Shown here one piece after another: positions 18,373-28,096 of a stretch of DNA of 64,000 nt. The DNA lies in the NCBI GenBank assembly GCA_018267705.1, contig JAFDXX010000014.1, positions 88,769 to 152,768 on the forward strand, given 5' to 3'. Below the pieces are notes generated by a model. It ran no database searches and was not told where the DNA came from. It saw only the letters and a program-made list of their open reading frames with translations. This DNA is from Bacteroidota bacterium. Its GTDB lineage: Bacteria > Bacteroidota > Bacteroidia > Chitinophagales > Chitinophagaceae. The translations under genes and the position numbers were made by a program. The number at the start of each line of letters is the position of its first letter. Position 1 is the stretch's first letter.

Positions 18373-19452
18373 ATGTACATTAAAAAAATAGTTATTTGCG
18401 GCTTTATGCTTTATTTGCTTTCTTCATGTAGCAAAGATGCTGGCTCTTCTGGTTCAAGCGGCGGCGGAACTACTCCTCCAATCCCAACACCCACCACACC
18501 AACCATTGCACCACCTACACCTTTGGCATTTTATGTGGTAGGTTATATGCCAAGCTATAGAAGCCCTTCTACCTTGGCAGATAATAAATATAAAATGTGC
18601 AATATTATTAATTATGCTTTTGCATCGGTTACATCATCAGGTGGTTTGTCTTTAGCTGTGCCTGCTAATTTGGTTGCTATTCAAGCAAAAGCAAAAACAT
18701 ATAATTGTAAAACTTTTATATCTATTAATGGAAGTACAACCGATTGGAGAAACATGGCATCTACCGCAAGTGGAAGAACAAATTTTATTATTCAAATAAT
18801 GAATTTGGTAAGAACTTACAGTTTAGATGGAGTTGATATTGATTGGGAGTTCCCCTCTACTTCCGATGGTACAGATGCAACTTATACAAGTTTAATGAAA
18901 CAATTGAGTGATAGCTGCCATACTAATTCAAAATATTATTTATCTACTGCTTTAACATCAGGTAAATATGTTGGTTCCTATACCAATGCCATAAAAGATG
19001 AATTATTAAAAAGTAATTATATAGATTTTTATAATATTATGGCTTATGATGATTTTAATACATCTGTACCATATAAGCAGCATAGTGATTATACATTGGC
19101 ACAAGTATGTTTAAATTATTGGATTAATACAAGAGGACTTGCAAGCTCTAAAACCGTATTGGGTTTTCCGGCATACGGCAGGCCATCGGGTATTACACAA
19201 AGTGGTACTATACTTACTTATTCAGGCATTTTATCGCAAGGCGGTAGCCCTTTATCAGATTCTGCAATTGTATCTGCAGGTGCTTATACTAATTATACTA
19301 TTTACTATAATGGACAACCTACAGCTAAGAAAAAAGCAATGTTGGCAAAAAATAGTGCCGGCGGAATAATGATGTGGGAAATGGGACAAGATACTAACGA
19401 TGCCAATTCATTAATGAAAGCAGTTTGCGATACATTGGGCAGAGCCTATTAA
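18373..19452 (+). CDS. GH18 chitinase-like lipoprotein
   Basis: A 359-residue protein. Its signal peptide has lipobox LSSC (Cys19), and a Ser/Gly then Pro/Thr tether follows (about residues 24-50). The rest is a TIM barrel of glycoside hydrolase family 18. The catalytic motif DGVDIDWEF places the Asp residues at 152, 155 and 157 and the acid Glu at 159. Upstream is the usual FISINGSTTDW strand, and downstream MAYDDFN and GGIMMWEMGQD provide the substrate-site Tyr, Asp and Trp. It should cleave beta-1,4-GlcNAc links in chitin or related glycans at the cell surface. No carbohydrate-binding module is present. A hairpin follows the stop. Confidence 0.93.
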   Translation: MYIKKIVICGFMLYLLSSCSKDAGSSGSSGGGTTPPIPTPTTPTIAPPTPLAFYVVGYMPSYRSPSTLADNKYKMCNIINYAFASVTSSGGLSLAVPANLVAIQAKAKTYNCKTFISINGSTTDWRNMASTASGRTNFIIQIMNLVRTYSLDGVDIDWEFPSTSDGTDATYTSLMKQLSDSCHTNSKYYLSTALTSGKYVGSYTNAIKDELLKSNYIDFYNIMAYDDFNTSVPYKQHSDYTLAQVCLNYWINTRGLASSKTVLGFPAYGRPSGITQSGTILTYSGILSQGGSPLSDSAIVSAGAYTNYTIYYNGQPTAKKKAMLAKNSAGGIMMWEMGQDTNDANSLMKAVCDTLGRAY

Positions 19453-19476
19453 TACCTTAAATTCAAGTTTAACCTT

Positions 19477-19505
19477 ATGCCTCAACTTTAATGTTGGGGC
19501 ATTTA
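19477..19505 (+). terminator. Intrinsic terminator after the chitinase gene
   Basis: A ten-base-pair stem ATGCCTCAAC / GTTGGGGCAT (one G-T wobble) has a 6-nt loop and is followed by a T-rich stretch. Confidence 0.6.
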
Positions 19506-19677
19506 TGTTTATATGGTTACCACAATTTTCTTTTCTCACAAAACATATTTTTATCTTTTAAAAGAAAGTATTTTTTTCTCTACAGCCATTTTCCTCACTA
19601 CTTATTCACATTTATATTACTGTATTTCCTTTAGCACTTTAAATAGGCTATGTTCGCAGGTACTAAAATGGGTTAGT

Positions 19678-22600
19678 ATGCGATTGAAATCATTAGAAAT
19701 AAAAGGCTTTAAAAGTTTTGCCGATAAAACCGTAGTTAGTTTTGATGAAGGAATAACAGGAATTATCGGGCCAAATGGTTGTGGTAAAAGTAATATTATA
19801 GATAGTATTCGCTGGGTTATTGGCGAGCAAAAAATATCTGCATTAAGAAGTGAAAATTTAGAAGCATTAGTTTTCAATGGCTCTAAAACACGTAGCCCAA
19901 GCGGGTTGGCAGAAGTTAGTCTTACTTTTGAAAATACAAGAAATTTATTACCAACAGAATTTACAACTGTTACAGTTACACGCAGATTTTTTAAAAATGG
20001 CGATAGCGAATATCGCTTAAACGATGTGCAATGCCGTTTAAAAGATATTCATAATTTGTTCTTAGATACAGGCGTAAGTAATGATAGTTATGCCATTATT
20101 GAATTAGGAATGGTAGATGATATTATTAAAGATAAAGACAATAGCCGCCGTAAAATGTTAGAGCAAGCTGCCGGCATTACCATTTACAAAACAAGAAAAA
20201 AAGAAGCTAAAAATAAATTAGATGCCACCGAGCAAGATTTGGCACGTATTGAAGATTTATTATTTGAAATAAACAATCAATTAAAAACTTTAGAAAACCA
20301 AGCTAAGAAAGCAGAGAAATATTATGAAATAAAAAAAGAATATAAAGAAGTTTCTATTGAATTAGCAAAAGCTGCATTAGAAGGTTTTAACTTAACTTAT
20401 CAAAATCTTACCGAACAACAAGAAACTGAAACCAATAAAAAAATTCAATTAGAAGCAGAAATAGCTATTGAAGAAGCAAAAGTAGAAGCGGAAAAAGTTT
20501 CTTTTATTGAGAAAGAAAGATCTTTGCAAAGCATGCAATATGAATTTAATGAGTTGCTGCAAAAACTTCGTACAAAAGAAAATGAAAAAAACTTAGCACA
20601 ACAAAGCCTTCATTTTTTAAAAGAAAAAGAAACTAACCTCGCCGGTTTTTTACAAAAAGCAGAAGGACAACTAAAAGGCATTGAAGACAGTATTGTATTT
20701 ACAGAACAACAAGTAGTTGAGGAAGATAATAATTTGCAACTATTGCAAACACAATTAACCAATGCAAGATTTTTAGTAGAAGATAAACGCAGAGTGTTTG
20801 ATGAAAAACGTAGTGCTACCGATGTTTTAAGAAATCAACATCAACAAATTCAACGCAATCAGTTTGATGCAGAAAAAAAAGTAGCAGTTGCCGATACTTC
20901 AATTCAAAACTTGCAAAGAGCTCAATTGCAGTTGAATGAAGAAAAAAATAATCGCAGTGCACAAATAACTCAATTAGAAAATGAGTTGAACGAAAAAGAA
21001 ATTTTATTAGAAACCAGAAGAATAGATTTACAACAACTGCAAGAACATCATGAAAAAACAAAAGAACAAATTTTAGAAACACAACAACAGTTAGAAGTTT
21101 TACGCAATCAATTAGCCGAAGAAAACAGAAAATTAGATGCCAAATGTAATGAGCATGATTTATTGAAAAGTTTGATTAACAGTATGGAAGGCTATCCTGA
21201 AAGCGTTAAGTTTTTACATAACAATGCCGAATGGAATTATAGTGCACCTATTCTTTCAGATATTATTTATGTTAAAGAAGAATATCGTGCAGCCGTTGAA
21301 AATGTATTAGAACCTTACTTAAATTATTATGTTGTAAACAACTTGCAACAAGGTTTACAAGCTATCCATTTATTAGACAATAACAAAAAAGGGAAAGCCA
21401 ACTTTTTTATTTTAGATAAATTAAGTGAAACTGAAAATAACTATCACCAACCTGCAAATACCATTGCAGCATTAAATGTTATTGAAGTAGATGCCCAATA
21501 TAAAAAATTAGCAGAGTATTTATTGGCAAATGTTTTTATAGCAGAAAATGATGATGCCATTGCAAACTCAAACGGGGCAATAGTTTTAGAAAAAACCGGA
21601 AAATATGTAAAAGGAAAATATACTTTAACAGGCGGTAGTGTTGGTTTATTTGAAGGAAAGAAAATTGGACGAGCCAAAAATTTAGAAAAACTTCAAGAAG
21701 AAATTGCAGCACAAGAAATAATTGTTAATGAATTAAAAACAAATATTCAAACAAAACACAATGAAGTAATTGGTTATAACGAACAGTTAAAAGAAAATGC
21801 AATTAAACAAACCGAAAACGAAATCAACCAATTAACCAACAATGTTTTTGCAGCAAAAAATAAAATAGAAAATTTGCATGCAGCACAAGAGCAAGCCAAT
21901 ACAAGATTAAATGATATTGAAATTCGTTTACAAGACGAACACGATGCTATTGCCGAAACACGTGAACTATTTAATCAGCTAAATAAACAGTTGCAAGAAA
22001 CAAAACAACAAATGCAACTGGCCGAGCAAGATTATCAGCAAGCCGAAGAAGAATATTCAGCCGCTAATACCCAATACAACGAAACCAACATACAACTTAC
22101 AAAACAACAAAGTAAAATAACTGCATTACAACAAGAGTTAGATTTTAAAAGAAATCAATTAAATGATTTAACTTATCAAATAAATTCAAACACACAACAA
22201 TTAACCGAGGCAGCCAGTGCTATTGAAACAGGTGCAATAACTTTAGCAGCTGCAGAAGAAGTATTAATTGAACTATTAAGAAATAAAGAAACTGAAGAAT
22301 TAAAACTAAACGAAGCAGACCAAACTTATCATAACCTTCGCAATGAAATGCAAGAAAAAGAAAGTATGCTGCGTTTAAAAGTAAAGAGCAAAGAAATGTT
22401 AGAACATTTAGTTAGTGAAATAAAAGATAAACTAAATGAGTTGAAATTGCAATTAGCAGGAATGAAAGAAAGATTAAGTGTAGAGTTTAAAATTGAATTA
22501 GATGAAATTATAGGTCAGTCTAGGCAAACTGAAGAAGCAGTTGAAGATTTGCAAGCAAGTGTAGATAGAATGAAAAAGCGGTTAGAAAATATGGGCGAAG

Positions 22601-23199
22601 TAAACCCAACAGCTATAGAAGCTTTCATGGAAATGAAAAAACGCTACGAATTTATTCTAGAACAAAAGAATGATTTGGTTACCGCAAAAGATAGTTTATT
22701 ACAAACCATTCAAGAAGTAGAAGCTACCGCCAATCAACAATTTCTCGATACATTTAATCAAGTAAGAGATAATTTCCAAAAAGTATTTAAAGCATTGTTT
22801 ACAGAAGAAGATACTGCTGATATGGTTTTAGAAAATCCTGAAAACCTTGCTGAAACAGGCATTGATATTGTTGCAAAACCAAAAGGTAAACGCCCATCAT
22901 CTATTACACAATTAAGCGGAGGAGAAAAAACATTAACAGCAACAGCTTTATTGTTTGCAATCTACTTAATTAAACCTGCACCATTCTGTATTTTAGATGA
23001 AGTAGATGCTCCTTTAGATGATGCCAATGTTGGTAAGTTTACGCAAATGATTAAAAAGTTTAGCGATAACTCTCAATTTATTATTGTAACACATAACAAA
23101 CAAACAATGGGTGCAGTTGATGTTATTTATGGTGTAACCATGCAAGAACCCGGCGTTAGTAAATTAGTTCCGGTAGATTTTAGGAGTTTATCAAATTAA
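19678..23199 (+). CDS. smc: Chromosome segregation protein SMC
   Basis: A 1173-residue protein. The frame is open from 19513, but the family start is the ATG at 19678 (MRLKSLEIKGFKSFADKT). The head begins with Walker A GPNGCGKS at residues 31-38. Two long coiled coils surround a hinge at about 500-640 (from GYPESVKFLHNN to LTGGSVGLFEG). The C-terminal head holds signature LSGGEKTLTATAL and Walker B FCILDEVDAPLDD. It forms the ATP-driven ring that organises and separates the chromosome with ScpA and ScpB, which are not encoded here. A TATGTTCG box lies 21 nt before the start, and a strong terminator follows the stop. Confidence 0.97.
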   Translation: MRLKSLEIKGFKSFADKTVVSFDEGITGIIGPNGCGKSNIIDSIRWVIGEQKISALRSENLEALVFNGSKTRSPSGLAEVSLTFENTRNLLPTEFTTVTVTRRFFKNGDSEYRLNDVQCRLKDIHNLFLDTGVSNDSYAIIELGMVDDIIKDKDNSRRKMLEQAAGITIYKTRKKEAKNKLDATEQDLARIEDLLFEINNQLKTLENQAKKAEKYYEIKKEYKEVSIELAKAALEGFNLTYQNLTEQQETETNKKIQLEAEIAIEEAKVEAEKVSFIEKERSLQSMQYEFNELLQKLRTKENEKNLAQQSLHFLKEKETNLAGFLQKAEGQLKGIEDSIVFTEQQVVEEDNNLQLLQTQLTNARFLVEDKRRVFDEKRSATDVLRNQHQQIQRNQFDAEKKVAVADTSIQNLQRAQLQLNEEKNNRSAQITQLENELNEKEILLETRRIDLQQLQEHHEKTKEQILETQQQLEVLRNQLAEENRKLDAKCNEHDLLKSLINSMEGYPESVKFLHNNAEWNYSAPILSDIIYVKEEYRAAVENVLEPYLNYYVVNNLQQGLQAIHLLDNNKKGKANFFILDKLSETENNYHQPANTIAALNVIEVDAQYKKLAEYLLANVFIAENDDAIANSNGAIVLEKTGKYVKGKYTLTGGSVGLFEGKKIGRAKNLEKLQEEIAAQEIIVNELKTNIQTKHNEVIGYNEQLKENAIKQTENEINQLTNNVFAAKNKIENLHAAQEQANTRLNDIEIRLQDEHDAIAETRELFNQLNKQLQETKQQMQLAEQDYQQAEEEYSAANTQYNETNIQLTKQQSKITALQQELDFKRNQLNDLTYQINSNTQQLTEAASAIETGAITLAAAEEVLIELLRNKETEELKLNEADQTYHNLRNEMQEKESMLRLKVKSKEMLEHLVSEIKDKLNELKLQLAGMKERLSVEFKIELDEIIGQSRQTEEAVEDLQASVDRMKKRLENMGEVNPTAIEAFMEMKKRYEFILEQKNDLVTAKDSLLQTIQEVEATANQQFLDTFNQVRDNFQKVFKALFTEEDTADMVLENPENLAETGIDIVAKPKGKRPSSITQLSGGEKTLTATALLFAIYLIKPAPFCILDEVDAPLDDANVGKFTQMIKKFSDNSQFIIVTHNKQTMGAVDVIYGVTMQEPGVSKLVPVDFRSLSN

Positions 23200-23222
23200 A
23201 TAAAAATTTAATACAATAATTC

Positions 23223-23251
23223 AATATCTGCTCAAGGGCAGATATTTTTTT
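23223..23251 (+). terminator. Intrinsic terminator after smc
   Basis: A stem AATATCTGC / GCAGATATT with a 6-nt loop is followed directly by a T run. Confidence 0.85.
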
Positions 23252-23324
23252 GATACATATAAGCAGCACTCAATTTTAATCAACTTAAATTTTTGTAGTA
23301 ATATTATTTTTAAAAATAAAAATT

Positions 23325-24284
23325 ATGTCAATCAAAAAAATAAAACACTTCTGGAAACAAAATAACGATACGGGTTTTAGCACCAATGCAACAGAAACAT
23401 TAGGCGGAAGGTTTATCAATAAAGATGGAAGCTATAATTTAATAAAAGAAGGCATGCCTTTTTGGAAACGAATTAGTATTTTTCACGATATGCTGCATCT
23501 AAAACTCTGGAAGTTTATTGTAGTTATATTATTTTTCTTTATTGCAATTAATTTAATTTTCACTTCTGTTTATTATATAATTGGAATAACAGGTTTTCAA
23601 GGTATTCGTACAGTAAACCATTGGCAGCTATTTAAAGAGTTATATTACTTCAGTACCGAAACATTTACTACTGTTGGTTATGGCAGAGTAAACCCCGCAA
23701 ACGATGCAACTAATATTATTTCGGGAATAGAATCTTTAGCAGGCTTATCTTCCTTAGCTATTGCAACAGGTTTAATTTATGGAAGATTTTCTATGCCAAG
23801 AAGTTATTTATTATTTAGTGAGCATGCATTAATTAGCCCCTATAAAAATTTAACGGGCTTAATGTTTAGGTTGGCATCTTATAAAGACATGCACACATTA
23901 ACAGATGTAGAAGTAAAAATAAATGTAGGAATGAAAGTATTAGATGGAGATATAGAAACCTATAAATATTTTGCATTAGATCTTGAAAGAAACCGAGCAG
24001 AAAGTATGCCTATGAGTTGGACAATTGTACATCCTATAAATGAAAACAGCCCCTTTTATGCTTTTAAAGAAGAAGATATGAAACTGGCAGATGTAGAATT
24101 ATATGTAATGCTAAGAGGGTTTGATGATGTGTTTTCAAATTATGTACATAGAAGAACCTCTTATACCTACAACGAAATTTTATTTAATCGAAAATTTATT
24201 CCAATGTATCGAGAAAATGAAATGGGCACCACCACTATTTTAGAATTACATAAACTAAATATGCACAATAATATTACCGTATAA
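23325..24284 (+). CDS. Inward-rectifier (KirBac-type) potassium channel
   Basis: A 319-residue protein. An amphipathic N-terminus (to about 50) is followed by helix 1 (about 62-88), a pore loop with the K+ selectivity filter TVGYG at residues 116-120, and helix 2 (about 128-150). The large cytosolic beta domain typical of Kir channels runs from about 155 to 315. YGRFSMPRS after helix 2 and the segment TWTIVHPINENSPF match KirBac proteins. It should pass K+ across the inner membrane as a tetramer. The next gene starts five bases after its stop, so the two form a tight operon. Confidence 0.93.
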   Translation: MSIKKIKHFWKQNNDTGFSTNATETLGGRFINKDGSYNLIKEGMPFWKRISIFHDMLHLKLWKFIVVILFFFIAINLIFTSVYYIIGITGFQGIRTVNHWQLFKELYYFSTETFTTVGYGRVNPANDATNIISGIESLAGLSSLAIATGLIYGRFSMPRSYLLFSEHALISPYKNLTGLMFRLASYKDMHTLTDVEVKINVGMKVLDGDIETYKYFALDLERNRAESMPMSWTIVHPINENSPFYAFKEEDMKLADVELYVMLRGFDDVFSNYVHRRTSYTYNEILFNRKFIPMYRENEMGTTTILELHKLNMHNNITV

Positions 24285-24289
24285 ATATC

Positions 24290-24721
24290 ATGTATAAATC
24301 AATAATACTTATATACATAGTTGTTTTTGTTGCCTATATTTTATTCTCACGCCAACCCGATTATTTTGATGGAGAAACAACTACAGCAACCATTCATTGG
24401 ATAAAAGACAGCACACAAAAAACAATTCCTAAAGCAGTATTTACAATTAATAAAATACAATACGCTATAGATGCACGATATGTTTTAAGAAATTTACCTG
24501 AAGGAAAACAAATTCAAGTAATTTACGAAACTGCAAACCCTGAAAAAGCTGCCGTGTATGATTTTTGGGGATATTGGATTACATGGGGTGAATTAATGGC
24601 GTCTATACTATTATTGGTTGCACTTATTGAAATTGCCAAAGCAATTAATAAAAACCCAACTCCCGAAGCATTAATAGAACAAATGGAGTATAAGCCGATT
24701 AAAAAAAGAAAATACGATTAA
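24290..24721 (+). CDS. Small membrane protein resembling DUF3592, next to the K+ channel
   Basis: A 143-residue protein with one helix at about residues 4-19, an extracytoplasmic domain of mostly beta strands (about 20-100) and a second helix at about 103-122. The region QIQVIYETANPEKAAVYDFWGYWI resembles the DUF3592 pattern of a conserved tyrosine, PxxP-like turn and closing helix. I can assign no function. It begins 5 nt downstream of the channel stop, so an accessory or regulatory link with the channel is possible but unproven. A bidirectional terminator follows. Confidence 0.65.
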   Translation: MYKSIILIYIVVFVAYILFSRQPDYFDGETTTATIHWIKDSTQKTIPKAVFTINKIQYAIDARYVLRNLPEGKQIQVIYETANPEKAAVYDFWGYWITWGELMASILLLVALIEIAKAINKNPTPEALIEQMEYKPIKKRKYD

Positions 24722-24742
24722 TTTGTAATGTGTTATAAATGC

Positions 24743-24775
24743 AAACCCTCTCAATTTTTTTTGAGAGGGTTTTTA
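24743..24775. terminator. Bidirectional intrinsic terminator
   Basis: A twelve-base-pair stem AAACCCTCTCAA / TTGAGAGGGTTT with a 6-nt T loop is flanked by A-rich and T-rich runs. It serves both the channel operon and the M28 peptidase gene. Confidence 0.85.
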
Positions 24776-24789
24776 CTTTCAATTAATTT

Positions 24790-26373
24790 CTAATCTAACC
24801 CACCTTTACGCGTAGGGGCAGTAATGGGTGGCCATTTACTAGGTTGCCCTGTAAACGGACTAATGGGAAGCACAGCTTTTTCACGATTAAAGAATGTGGG
24901 ATCTTCACTGGCCATATACACTAAAACTGCAGTAAGTATTGCATTTTTTTCTACATCATCAAAAACAATTTTATCGTAAGTATCTAAATTAGTATGCCAA
25001 GTATTACTAAAATATCCCCAACTTAAACTACCTAAACCAAAAGCGGGGGCACCTGTTGCAACAAAAGATGCATTATCTGTGCCGCCACTTGCAGGCGAAC
25101 CCGGAAATGTAGTTTTTATATCTTTTTTTGCATTGTAAGGTACAGCATCGAGCCATCTTTGTAAATATTCATATGCATGTAAAAAACCTTGCCCTGAAAT
25201 GTTTTCAATACGTCCTGTACCATTATCTTGGTTAAAAGATGCTTGTAACCCTTTCATGATTTCAGGATGGTCTTCGGCAAAAGCTTTTGAGCCATTAAGG
25301 CCTTGTTCTTCACTTCCCCAATGTCCAACTAATATTGTTCTTTTGGGGTTAGGATAAAATTTCTTCAATAATCTCATTGCTTCCATCATTACCAAAGTTC
25401 CCGTTCCGTTATCGGTAGCACCTGTGCCACCATCCCAAGAATCAAAGTGGGCAGATAATAAAATATATTCATTTGCTTTTTCTGTTCCTTTAATTTCTCC
25501 AATGGTATTAAAAGTAGGTTGTACGCCTGTTTCACGGCTATCTGTGCGAATGTTTAGTTTAACGGGAGAACCACCTTCTGCCAAGCGATAAATTAAACCA
25601 TAATCTTCAAGAGAAATATCAACGGTGGGAATTGTTTTAGTATAGGCTGCAAAAATTTTATCGGCACCATATTCTTTACTCCAATAATTGGTAATAATAC
25701 CTGCTGCACCAGCTTTTTCAAGGGCAACCGGTAGTGTACGTGTATTATATCCTGTATTTGCAATTCTTTTTGCCCAAGCTTTGGTGAGAGAATCACGCTC
25801 TTGATTTATTTTTTTTATAGATTCATCGGTGCCGTATTGTTTCCAATCAGCATCGGGTCTGCCAGTAGGTTGTAACATACTAATCATTACATATTTTCCT
25901 TTAGCATTATTTGCAAACCAAGTTGCATAAGCAGCACTATCGGCAAGTTCAGGAAGAATAATTACATCTGCTGTTATGGTTTTCCCTTTAGTAGATGGAC
26001 ACCAAGCTAATTGAGTACCGGCAAGTGTTTTAACCCAAGGCGTAATCATATCTATATGAGAAACACCTCGTTCCCAGCCTCGCCATTCGCCCCATTTCTC
26101 ATTACGTGCATTAATACCCCATGATTGATATTTGGCAACAGCCCAATCGTTTGCTTGTTGCATTTTAGGTGTTCCTACCAATCTTGGACCTATTTTATCA
26201 AACAACTCATGTGCAATTTGTTTAAGCTGCGAGTTATTGGTTTCTTCCTCTAAAATTTTTTGTACAATGGGGTCAAGTTTTCGTTGTGCTGTAGGGCGGC
26301 CACCAAATGGTTGAGCTTTGCTAATTGTTAGCATTAAAAGAAAAAATGAAGAGGAAATGAGTAGTTTTTTCAT
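24790..26373 (-). CDS. M28-family zinc aminopeptidase, exported
   Basis: A 527-residue protein with a signal peptide (about residues 1-20, ending ISKAQ) and an N-terminal region containing a PA-like inserted domain (about 120-290). The M28 catalytic core follows. Metal ligands are visible in SAHFDSWDGGTGATDNGTGT (His, then bridging Asp), GSEEQGLNGSKAF (catalytic Glu pair), FNQDNGTGR and HTNLDTYDK (last His). Such enzymes release N-terminal amino acids or dipeptides, mostly in the periplasm or at the surface. Related to animal PGCP/carboxypeptidase Q. Transcribed alone, divergent from the ceramide operon. Confidence 0.92.
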   Translation of the reverse strand: MKKLLISSSFFLLMLTISKAQPFGGRPTAQRKLDPIVQKILEEETNNSQLKQIAHELFDKIGPRLVGTPKMQQANDWAVAKYQSWGINARNEKWGEWRGWERGVSHIDMITPWVKTLAGTQLAWCPSTKGKTITADVIILPELADSAAYATWFANNAKGKYVMISMLQPTGRPDADWKQYGTDESIKKINQERDSLTKAWAKRIANTGYNTRTLPVALEKAGAAGIITNYWSKEYGADKIFAAYTKTIPTVDISLEDYGLIYRLAEGGSPVKLNIRTDSRETGVQPTFNTIGEIKGTEKANEYILLSAHFDSWDGGTGATDNGTGTLVMMEAMRLLKKFYPNPKRTILVGHWGSEEQGLNGSKAFAEDHPEIMKGLQASFNQDNGTGRIENISGQGFLHAYEYLQRWLDAVPYNAKKDIKTTFPGSPASGGTDNASFVATGAPAFGLGSLSWGYFSNTWHTNLDTYDKIVFDDVEKNAILTAVLVYMASEDPTFFNREKAVLPISPFTGQPSKWPPITAPTRKGGLD

Positions 26374-26860
26374 AACAAGTTTAGTTTTGGTATTTAAAAG
26401 TTTCTAAGTTACGGCATAAGCTATAATGTAATTTAAAATTGTGATGAATAAGTTGTATGAAATTTAAATTTATTGATGTTCTATATGCAAGCACAAATGA
26501 GTGTAATTTCTTAATTTGTAAAACAGATATATGAAAACTAGAAAATAAAAGGTGCAGAAATTCATTTATGAGCTCAAATACTTGCGTTTCCTCTAAACTA
26601 AATTTCAGAATTTATAAGTAATTGTATATTTAAGTAAATCAAAAAGCTTTTCTTTACAATCAATGTGCCATTTGCACAACAGAATTATTTTAATACATTT
26701 AATCTGTATAAGTGTAAATTAGCAAATTAAATTATTGTTAAGTATTGGTAACTTCTTACGTGGTATGACCTTTATATTTGCAAATTATTGTAAAGAAGAT
26801 TAGGTGAAGTTTACTTTATAATTTAATTTTTACTTGTTTAACTAAAAAAACAAATTACTA
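26374..26860. other. Divergent intergenic region, promoter only
   Basis: About 490 AT-rich bases separate the M28 peptidase start from spt. The one signal seen is an exact plus-strand TATATTTG box at 26773-26780, leaving a leader of about 75 nt for spt. No open frame or RNA structure stood out. Confidence 0.55.
26773..26780 (+). promoter_or_regulatory. -7 box for the spt operon
   Basis: TATATTTG matches TAnnTTTG exactly. The nearest TTG upstream (26745-26747) is 25 nt away, slightly beyond the usual spacing. Confidence 0.5.
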
Positions 26861-28081
26861 ATGGAGATATTGCCCCAAGTAAAACCGTTGTGTGGTGCAG
26901 ATTTATTACACAAAAAAGTAACCCATGATAAACGAGCAGAGCATGTAAGGCAGTTAGGTTTGTATCCTTATTTTCGTGTTATAGAATCTGATCAAGATTC
27001 TGCAGTTACCATTAATGGTAAACGTGTTTTAATGTTTGGTTCTAATAGTTATTTGGGCTTAACCAATCATCCCGAAATAAAGCAGGCTTCTAAAGAAGCC
27101 ATTAATAAATATGGTTGCGGTTGTGCCGGCTCTCGCTTTTTAAATGGCACATTAGATATTCATATTGAATTAGAAGAAGCGTTGGCTGATTTTGTAGGCA
27201 AAGAAGCTGCTTTGGTTTTCAGTACAGGCTTTCAGGTAAATTTTGGTGTAATTCCTGCCTTGGTAGGAAGAAGTGATTATTTAATTTTAGATGAATTAAA
27301 TCATGCCTCAATTATAGAAGGTTCAAGATTGTCTTTTGGAAAATCCATTAAATATCATCACAATGATATGGATGCATTAGAAAAAGCCCTACAATCTTGC
27401 CATCCCGATAAATTTAAATTAATTATTACCGAAGGTATATTTAGCATGGATGGAGATATTGCTAAATTAGATGAGATTGTACATCTTGCCAATAAATATG
27501 CTGCTTGTGTAATGGTTGATGATGCCCACTCTTTAGGTGTTTTAGGAGAATTAGGAAAAGGAGCATCTGCACATTACAATGTTTCAGATAAAACCCATTT
27601 AATTATGGGTACCTTCAGTAAATCATTAGCTTCTATTGGAGGATTCATTGCTGCAGACAAATCAACTATTGAATATTTAAAACACCATGCACGCTCTTTA
27701 ATGTTTAGTGCAAGCATTTCTCCTGCAGCTACTGCAAGTGCTTTAGCAGCATTAAACGTTATGAAACGCGAACCTGAGCGAATTGAAAAATTGTGGGACA
27801 ATACACATTTTGCACTTGCCGAGTTAAAACGTTTAGGTTTTGATACCGGTGCAGCTTGTACACCCATTATTCCAATTTATGTAAGAGATGATTTAAAAAC
27901 ATTTCAACTATCTAAAATTTTATTAGATGATGGCGTATTTGTAAACCCTGTTACTTCTCCGGCTGTTTCAAAAGACGATACGTTAATTCGTTTTAGTTTA
28001 ATGGCAACACATACCAAAGAACAAATTGAAATAGCTATTGAAAAAATATATTCTGCTGCAAAAAAACTTAATATATTATAA
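26861..28081 (+). CDS. spt: Serine palmitoyltransferase
   Basis: A 406-residue alpha-oxoamine synthase, the soluble bacterial type. Landmarks are the early GSNSYLGLTNHPEI, CGCAGSRFLNGTLDIH, the PLP-stacking region around FSTGFQVNFGV with LDELNHASI, VDDAHSLG, and the PLP-lysine segment GTFSKSLASIGGF (Lys254). It condenses L-serine with a fatty acyl-CoA (or acyl-ACP) to give 3-ketosphinganine, the first step of sphingolipid synthesis. KBL and BioF are close relatives, but the context of an acyltransferase and a reductase directly downstream supports SPT. First gene of a three-gene operon; the next gene starts 15 nt later. Confidence 0.93.
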   Translation: MEILPQVKPLCGADLLHKKVTHDKRAEHVRQLGLYPYFRVIESDQDSAVTINGKRVLMFGSNSYLGLTNHPEIKQASKEAINKYGCGCAGSRFLNGTLDIHIELEEALADFVGKEAALVFSTGFQVNFGVIPALVGRSDYLILDELNHASIIEGSRLSFGKSIKYHHNDMDALEKALQSCHPDKFKLIITEGIFSMDGDIAKLDEIVHLANKYAACVMVDDAHSLGVLGELGKGASAHYNVSDKTHLIMGTFSKSLASIGGFIAADKSTIEYLKHHARSLMFSASISPAATASALAALNVMKREPERIEKLWDNTHFALAELKRLGFDTGAACTPIIPIYVRDDLKTFQLSKILLDDGVFVNPVTSPAVSKDDTLIRFSLMATHTKEQIEIAIEKIYSAAKKLNIL

Positions 28082-28096
28082 TTTCAATTTAAACAA

